DNA of 64,000 nucleotides from Globodera rostochiensis (taxonomy: Eukaryota; Nematoda; Chromadorea; Rhabditida; Heteroderidae). Numbering within the stretch: the stretch's first letter is position 1; each line of letters starts with the position of its first letter. Shown piece by piece: positions 62,568-64,000 of the stretch. The notes below the pieces were generated by a model. It had not been told where the DNA came from. It was given only the letters and a program-made list of their open reading frames with translations, and ran no database searches. A program made the translations under genes and the position numbers. Location of the stretch: NCBI GenBank assembly GCA_018350325.1, contig JAEVLN010000001.1, forward strand, positions 2,469,501-2,533,500. The letters run 5' to 3'.

Positions 62568-64000
62568 ATGCAGTGCTGTGTCGCCACTGTTCGTCCAATC
62601 CTCCGCAGACTTCTCCCGTTGTCCTCCTCCCAGTTGATATTCGCTTTGTTCTTGTTGCTGTTCATCTCCACTTTTTGGCTTGGCCGTCTGTCCGTTCAGT
62701 TGGGCGAATTGGACCGATTGAGCAACGATGCCGAACGAACGACGAAGCCATGTTGGTGCTGGAGGGGGGCAAATAGTATTACGATTTAAAATGATCGCCG
62801 ATAAAGCTCGGTGGGATTTGGGAACCCCGCAAAAATTTTTCGGGTCCTGAATCAAGTGAATTTTTCGAAAGCAAGAGAGGGTTTGGGGTTCTTGAATTTC
62901 AGGTTTTTTTTCAGGAAATATCAAATTCCGGGTTTTAAAAAAGCCATCCTCTAATCGCTGATCCATTTGAGGTCATCAACAGTCGACAAGAAAAGCTTCG
63001 CTCAGCACCTATTTGATGGTTTGGGCTTTCAATTCGACACGGTGTAATACCAATAACCCCATTTTTAGGTTCTAATTATGACTGGACCCGATGAATCAGG
63101 CGAGAAATCATTTTGCATTGAATTAAAGGTTTTTTATCCCCTGAAAAACATTGTCTATTTTGGAAAGAAAGAATTTAAATTTTCTCGTTTTTTTCTTTCA
63201 GCCCTTCGTCGGACCATCCGTCAGACATGGCTCCGTCTGTCCACCAAAACGCCCCAACAATTTTGGCATTTGTTCCCCGTTGGCACTCGCAATTTGAGCG
63301 CCGCACAGCTCCGCCAACTCGACGCGGAGTCGACGCAGCACGGGGATTTGGTGCTGTTGCGCAATTTGACCGACTCCTACGAACAGTTGGCACTCAAAAC
63401 CTTGCTCTCCATCGGGTGAGCACAACTTGTAGCTGGCATTTCTGTTTAATTCGACGTTTTCGTGGCCATTTTTGGCACCAAACAAAAGTCAGACACACAT
63501 TTTGTCATACTGCTTGAACTTCGTGTAAAATGAATGACTCGTGGACATATTTGCCGTCTGTCCTTAAAGTTTCAAATTTTGCAAAAAATGCCTTCTTCTC
63601 CTCTCAGTTTCGCGGTCGAAGCCGTGGACTTTGCGTTTGTGCTGAAGACGGACGGGGACAGTTTCGTGCGTTTGGGCGCCCTTCTGCAGGCGTTGCGCAC
63701 CGTCGCGCACCCCTTTCTCTACTGGGGCTTCCTGGACGGACGCGCGCGACCCAAACGCCTGGGCGGAAAGTGGCGGGAGGAGGAGTGGCGTCTGTGCGAC
63801 CGTTACTTGCCCTACCAGGTTTCGGCATTCATTCCGTTTTTTGTTTTGGCAAGAATTTTGAATGGCAAAAATTTAAATGTTTGAATTAAACCGATGCTTT
63901 TGTTCCTCAGAATATGTATATGTTTAAGCATTAAATTAAAGCTCGGCGGTGGTTACGTCCTGTCCCATGCGTTGGCCTCCTTCATCCAACAGAATCGGGA
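62568..64000 (+). CDS. sqv-2: Beta-1,3-galactosyltransferase 6 / SQV-2-like (GT31), partial at right edge
   Basis: Golgi enzyme adding the second galactose of the glycosaminoglycan-protein linker. The ATG at 62568 begins a type II membrane segment (LIFALFLLLFISTFWLG). A 31-nt exon, 63069-63099, gives VLIMTGPDES. It joins in phase to ALRRTIRQTWLRLSTKTPQQ from 63202 only if its intron uses a GC donor. Then come HLFPVGTRNLSAAQLRQLDA, LVLLRNLTDSYEQLALKT, FVLKTDGDSFVRLGALLQAL (from 63607; DGD in the position of the family's DDD/DxD metal site), YWGFLDGRARPKR, WRLCDRYLPYQ and LGGGYVLSHALASFIQQNR (from 63942). The C-terminal part is beyond the window. The junction between the first exon and 63069 was not resolved. 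Confidence 0.86.

Overview
Eukaryotic nuclear DNA from a nematode, most likely a plant-parasitic cyst nematode (Globodera/Heterodera type). Genes are cut into many short exons by small AT-rich introns. A moulting-cycle gene of the nematode-specific MLT-10 family is present, as is a telomere-like (GCCTAA)n tract matching the nematode TTAGGC repeat. A duplicated F-box-like gene resembles a family I know from cyst-nematode annotations, and two introns appear to use GC-AG splice sites. The genus assignment is inference. The exon structures were assembled by eye from splice sites, frame and remembered family homology.

Layout, left to right: SLY1/SCFD1 (minus, cut by the left edge); a let-767/HSD17B12-type dehydrogenase, rer-1, a 19-kb TRRAP gene (trr-1) and IFT57 (all plus); F-box-like copy 1 (minus); SMC5 (plus); a Shaker-type K+ channel (plus); an MLT-10-like gene (minus, tail-to-tail with the channel); a 3-kb intergenic region; fizzy-related/CDH1 (minus); NECAP and UBE2J2-type E2 (plus); F-box-like copy 2 (minus); and a B3GALT6/sqv-2-type galactosyltransferase (plus, cut by the right edge).

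Most genes are conserved housekeeping functions: ER-Golgi traffic (SLY1, RER1), ER lipid and ERAD enzymes, chromatin (TRRAP), genome stability (SMC5), APC/C activation (FZR1), endocytosis (NECAP) and glycosaminoglycan linker synthesis. No joint pathway is evident, although rer-1/trr-1 and NECAP/UBE2J2 are close enough together to be candidate operons.

The most novel content is non-coding. A set of short hAT-like miniature elements share termini near TARAGACCGG and 8-bp target-site duplications, but their interiors are built from different self-complementary words. One sits exactly on a SLY1 splice donor. There are also a 580-bp hAT-type MITE, a 344-bp fold-back element with a 9-bp duplication, and several tandem arrays rich in TGATCA/GATC. 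The largest is twenty copies of 51 bp inside the last intron of the MLT-10-like gene. A telomere-like tract lies in a channel-gene intron.
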